Shown: one piece after another, positions 60,201-64,000 of the stretch
How positions within the stretch are numbered: position 1 is the stretch's first letter
Layout: each line of letters begins with the position of its first letter
Origin: Colletotrichum lupini
Taxonomy: Eukaryota; Ascomycota; Sordariomycetes; Glomerellales; Glomerellaceae
Reading direction: 5' to 3'
Length of the DNA stretch: 64,000 bases
NCBI RefSeq assembly: GCF_023278565.1
Contig: NC_064679.1
Span: forward strand, 4,526,001-4,590,000
The notes under the pieces: generated by a model
Seen by the model: the letters and a program-made list of their open reading frames with translations, nothing else
Database searches by the model: none
Told to the model about the DNA's origin: nothing
Program-made: the position numbers and the translations under genes

Positions 60201-63200
60201 ATGCCCATCTGGAATCTTTGAGGTGCTCTTGATCAGCCTTCAAGTTTTGAGAGTGATAGAGATTCGCTAAGGTAAGGAAGGGGTGGTATTGGCCGGCGGC
60301 AAGACACGTCTGTATCCAGTGGAAGATGTCAAAGTCAACGCCCGACGGTTGCGCAAGAGGTACTTCAAGGCGGAGTTCTGTTCCTGTCAGTGGCTCTCCA
60401 AGTTTCCTGAAAAAACGAATTACTGACCTGTATCGTAGCGAGACTCCAATTCTTCCTGAATTCCCAGCTCGTACACTGCGACAAAGTCGTGCCATCCCAG
60501 CCAACGGGCGATTTGACACATGACCACCCGCAGTGGCGCCGTACCCGGAGAGGCATATTCAGGTGTCATGATCTCCAACTTTTGTTCCTCAAGTAGGAGA
60601 TGAAGAGCCACGAATACGTTCCAGGCGGCATTGCCACGGTTCTCTGCACTTCGTTGCTGCCCGGTTGGAAGGTATCCATTGGCGCCGACGGCCTTCTCGC
60701 CAAGGGGAGATGCTAAGTAGCCCTTGGCGTATTGAATGTGAGTCGACATGAACTTGTTATCTCTGAGACCAAGATTGGGCGGACTGGAGAAATCGTCGCT
60801 GCCATCCTCCTCGAGGGTCCAGTCCCAGCCTCTTGTTTGCTGCCAACTCGGGCAGCCTAGGGCATTGGGGGTTTCGTATAAATGTAAAGTGTTCCAGTCC
60901 TCGACGTCCTGTATTGACCCGAATGAGCCGGACTGGGGTCGCCGTTTGCCTCTTGACGGCTTTGTAAGAGATTCTTGTGTGGCGCTGGCCTTGCCCAACG
61001 CGAGATAGATGGCTAGAAGCTGAATGACCAGGGCTGACCACTCTGCATCGGCGACTTCAATCTCTTCGCTCTTTAACCATATCATGATATGCCACCAGCC
61101 AGGAAACATCTTCTCAGCGTGAGAAGCGGGAAGAATGCTCCGGCAGGCATCGAGCACTTTCTGCACTTGGTGATTGCGAGGCTGGAGCTGAATTTGGATC
61201 TGATGGTGCCTGTCATCACCATCAACCATGTCGACGATACCCCTTGCTTTCGAGTATTTTAGCGCTCCGACATTTCCGTTCGCAACCTCAATGTTTTCAG
61301 ACTTGCGATGTCGGACATCCCTGTCGACAACTCGGCCGCGGTAATGCAAGCTCCTCACATTCTCGAGCGACATTGGAGGAAGGTTGATGGCTGTAATTTG
61401 ACTCCATGGCGCCTGTATGCTGAGCTCCCTACGCCCCTCATGCCCTTCAGATAGAATGAGTATAACCGAAATGTCGCCGTCGGTCACTTTGCAAGAGTCC
61501 ACAACGTGATGAGCCCGCCGAAGAGCGCCGCAAGCTAGTCTTACGGGATCTTCTGACGAGGTGGAGCTTTTACCAGGCTTCGGTGGAACAAGGAAACGGG
61601 GCCCTCGTTGAAGGTCGATCGTAAGGAGCTGCAGCCTCTTGTCGAGGGAGTCTTGGATCCCTATGAGCAGCTCACCGCGGAGGGGATCGTCCACGGCGAA
61701 TTGTGGTGCTGTCAAGATGAAGACCTTGCAATGCTCACGAGCAGGCTGCTTGGACAAGGAATACCGCACGTTAGAATTATCCAGAGAAATAGACTGGATC
61801 TTTGTAAACATCATTTCCTGAGACAGACCATCGAAAACATGGTCGTCAAGGCCCATGTTATGGAAACCCTCAAAGTCACCGCCGGCTCGAAGTTCTTCCA
61901 ACACACCATCGATGGGAGCCTCGAGCAGACTGCCAAGGCTTGGATGAATGGTCTGATTTTGGTTGAAGGAGCTGTAGCCACCACTAAGTCTAGGCCCTTG
62001 ACTACCGTAAGACTCGATTCGTTTAGATCCGCCGTGTGCTGGGCCAGCTAAGGGCTGCTCGGAGAAGACTGAGCGTTCTTGAGAAGCAGAGAGATCAGCT
62101 CGAGCCAGCATCGAACTCACTCGCCGTGACTGCCTCCGGTTGGCACCGGATTCCTTGTCCAGATCAAACGAAGAGACCAGGTCCAGCGGCTTCTCAACCC
62201 TTTCCGGCTTTTCGACTTTTTCACTCTTTCTGGATCGCTTCCCTGGCAAGGGCGCACCAAAGCTCTCCCGAAAGTTTGTCTGAACTGGCGTCGAGGCACC
62301 GCTGGCGGCGAAATGCGGCTGCATGGAGCTACGGCGACGCTCTGCCCTGCTCTTGTCCTTCTTAAGGCGGCCGATGAAGGGGTCCTCGTTCTTGACATAT
62401 GTCACTCTCCATACTGCATATGTGCTTGCTTCCCTATTAATGGTGACAGCGAGAATGAGTGGCTCAGCATTCTTGGTGTTGGGTGCACCGGGATGCTTGA
62501 TTTCCTCCATGTGCAATATTTCCTCTGCGGGATCCAGAAAGCATGGTGTATTTGTTGTACTTTTCCTCCTCTTCTCTCGGGCGGCACCGTCTGGACGTGC
62601 AACAATGAGCCCCAGCTCTTGCAAGGGATCCAACAGGCACACCAGGCGGGGCCAATGCGAGTCTGGTTGTTCCAATGGACCCTCCCACATGTTTCCGAGT
62701 GTCGAGCTTAGCCTCAAGGGTAGCGACTTGGGCTTGTTCAGGCCCTCCACGGAGAAGACAGTATGTTGTGAGCTTCGAGGGGAAGTGACGGTGATTTGCG
62801 AGGAGACGAAGGAGTTGGGCGGCACTTTCGGAAACTTGAGGGAGACGGGCGCAGTGGCATCTCCTCGCTGCTTGCGCTGGATGATGACACCTTGGGGTGC
62901 GGCACAGGCGGCCTCGACCTCGAAAGGCATATGGACAACATGGCTCGTGCCGGAAAGGAAGTAGACGTGTGCTTGCGTGCGTAGGAAGACGACTAACGCT
63001 CGGGATAGTCGACGGGGCTCGGTCGAAGTATCTGGAGACTTGCTCTTCGGAGTTTGCTGCGACGTCTTCTTACTGTAGTCGGACGTGGGAAAGGAAGCGA
63101 GTAAGGCCTGGGTGACGGGCTCTTTTTCCAGATCGAATTTGTAGGATTTGCGAAAGACGCCCCCGCGACTCCAAACAACGCAGTTCTTGGTGACCAGTAG

Positions 63201-63350
63201 CTCATCTTCGACATCGGTGGTATCGTCGTATTCGTTATGATCGGGGTCAGTTGATATCTCCCATGTGTAGGTCGACGGCGGGGCATCTTCGTGAGCTGTG
63301 TGTTGAAGGCCGCTAGGCTGGTGCAGGCCCAGAGACTTGATGGACGCCAT
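57266..63350 (-). CDS. APC1: Anaphase-promoting complex subunit 1 (BimE)
   Basis: Three exons, 60428-63350, 59914-60377 and 57266-59860 (introns 50 and 53 nt), close to 1993 residues, typical of Apc1. It is the largest scaffold of the APC/C ubiquitin ligase that degrades securin and cyclins; the Aspergillus orthologue is BimE. The N-terminal part (VVWSRGGVFRKSYKF and following) corresponds to the beta-propeller region. A long disordered Ser/Lys/Arg-rich insert lies around residues 320-480. The C-terminal half holds the PC (proteasome/cyclosome) repeats, with KHTMTSVGLLLGLAASYMGT at about residue 1335 and TTGIMGIGLLYCNSQHRRM just after. The start MASIKSLGLHQPSG fits the family start. It converges on eIF3e. 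Confidence 0.95.
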
Positions 63351-64000
63351 TGTGATCCCCCATGTGAGTTGTTAGGGGGTCTTGTCAGAGCAGTCCGAGG
63401 GATGCAGTTTCTGAAAGGGGCGGGTTGGCCATCACAGCCTCAGCAGCCGGTGTGACGTTCGCTTTGTTGGAAGTTCGACACGGCGGCAATAAGTTGGTGA
63501 TGGTGGTGATACTTCCACTCTTTTTTTGTTGGAGTCGCGTCCCGGCAGCCCAAGAACGCGAATCAAAGCTTCCAGCACCACAAGTCAGCGACATAGGTCC
63601 AACGGGCAGGCTCAATCCACTATATTTTGGGTTGACGGGTGGGGGAGGGGCACCACTACAGAGGGGCCTACACGATTGGTGGACAGCTTACCAGAGACCC
63701 ACTCAGATACCTAGGTACTGTGCTTTTTGTCAGGAACAAGCTCTCGCTGTGCCTCAGGCGCAAGTGCACCACATCGCAGTTCTTCCCAGGGTACCTTACC
63801 GGTAGGTGCTGCTGCGCAGGTGCCTGTGGAAGCTCCCATCGTAGCTCTTCGGTACGTACCGAGCACGCCTCGTGACGTAGCGGACTTGCGCGACAACTCA
63901 TTCGAAGAGCAGCTAAGCTTCCTCTAAACCTCAACAGACCGCGACGCACCCCCAAGGAGCTCGTCGAACCCGATCCGAAGCTCAGGGTAGCTCCGTTCCT
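63351..64000. other. Upstream region of Apc1 to window edge
   Basis: 650 bases that should carry the Apc1 promoter. No further gene is supported. Confidence 0.5.

Overview
The window is nuclear DNA of a filamentous ascomycete (Pezizomycotina, probably a Sordariomycete; the genus is not determined). Evidence for this is the short introns (about 50-155 nt, GTRNGT...YAG), the family content of the genes, and a block of retrotransposons with the hallmark of repeat-induced point mutation (RIP).

Left arm (1-16.5 kb), ordinary GC: an orphan cytochrome P450 (-); a Cwh43-type GPI-anchor lipid-remodelling protein (-) divergent from the ribosome-biogenesis factor UTP6 (+); an EVE-domain nuclear protein (-) divergent from a cysteine-synthase-like PLP enzyme (+); and an unrecognised 229-residue protein (-) behind a good TATA box.

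Centre (16.56-34.3 kb): an AT-rich, gene-free transposon block with sharp edges. It resolves into a nest. A Ty1/copia copy (copy 1, 16561-17876 plus 32943-33172) was split by a Ty3/gypsy chromovirus with 191-bp LTRs (17877-32942). That gypsy element was itself split by a second copy of the same copia family (copy 2, 19355-26324, 202-bp LTRs, 5-bp target duplication GATAG). Reverse transcriptase, integrase, RNase H and chromodomain can all be read, but they are riddled with stops at former Gln/Trp codons. CpA/TpG is almost absent while CpG is kept, which is the CpA-specific RIP pattern. Between the gypsy chromodomain and its 3' LTR lies a 1.8-kb antisense reading frame that standard gypsy elements do not have. 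A further partial repeat (33173-34290) closes the block.

Right arm (34.3-64 kb), ordinary GC: a tRNA-Leu-like relic; an MFS sugar transporter (-); an 11-exon CTP synthase with several micro-exons (-); an unusually long gene-free stretch (41.3-49.7 kb); the SWI/SNF ARID subunit Swi1 (+); mitochondrial ribosomal protein mL49/Img2 (-) divergent from eIF3e (+); and the anaphase-promoting-complex subunit Apc1 (-).

Most genes are unrelated housekeeping functions (translation, ribosome assembly, nucleotide synthesis, chromatin remodelling, cell cycle, GPI anchors). The P450 and the transporter are accessory-type genes. No biosynthetic gene cluster is evident. Coding coordinates come from manual splice-site reading in which all exon phases close; they have not been tested against transcripts.
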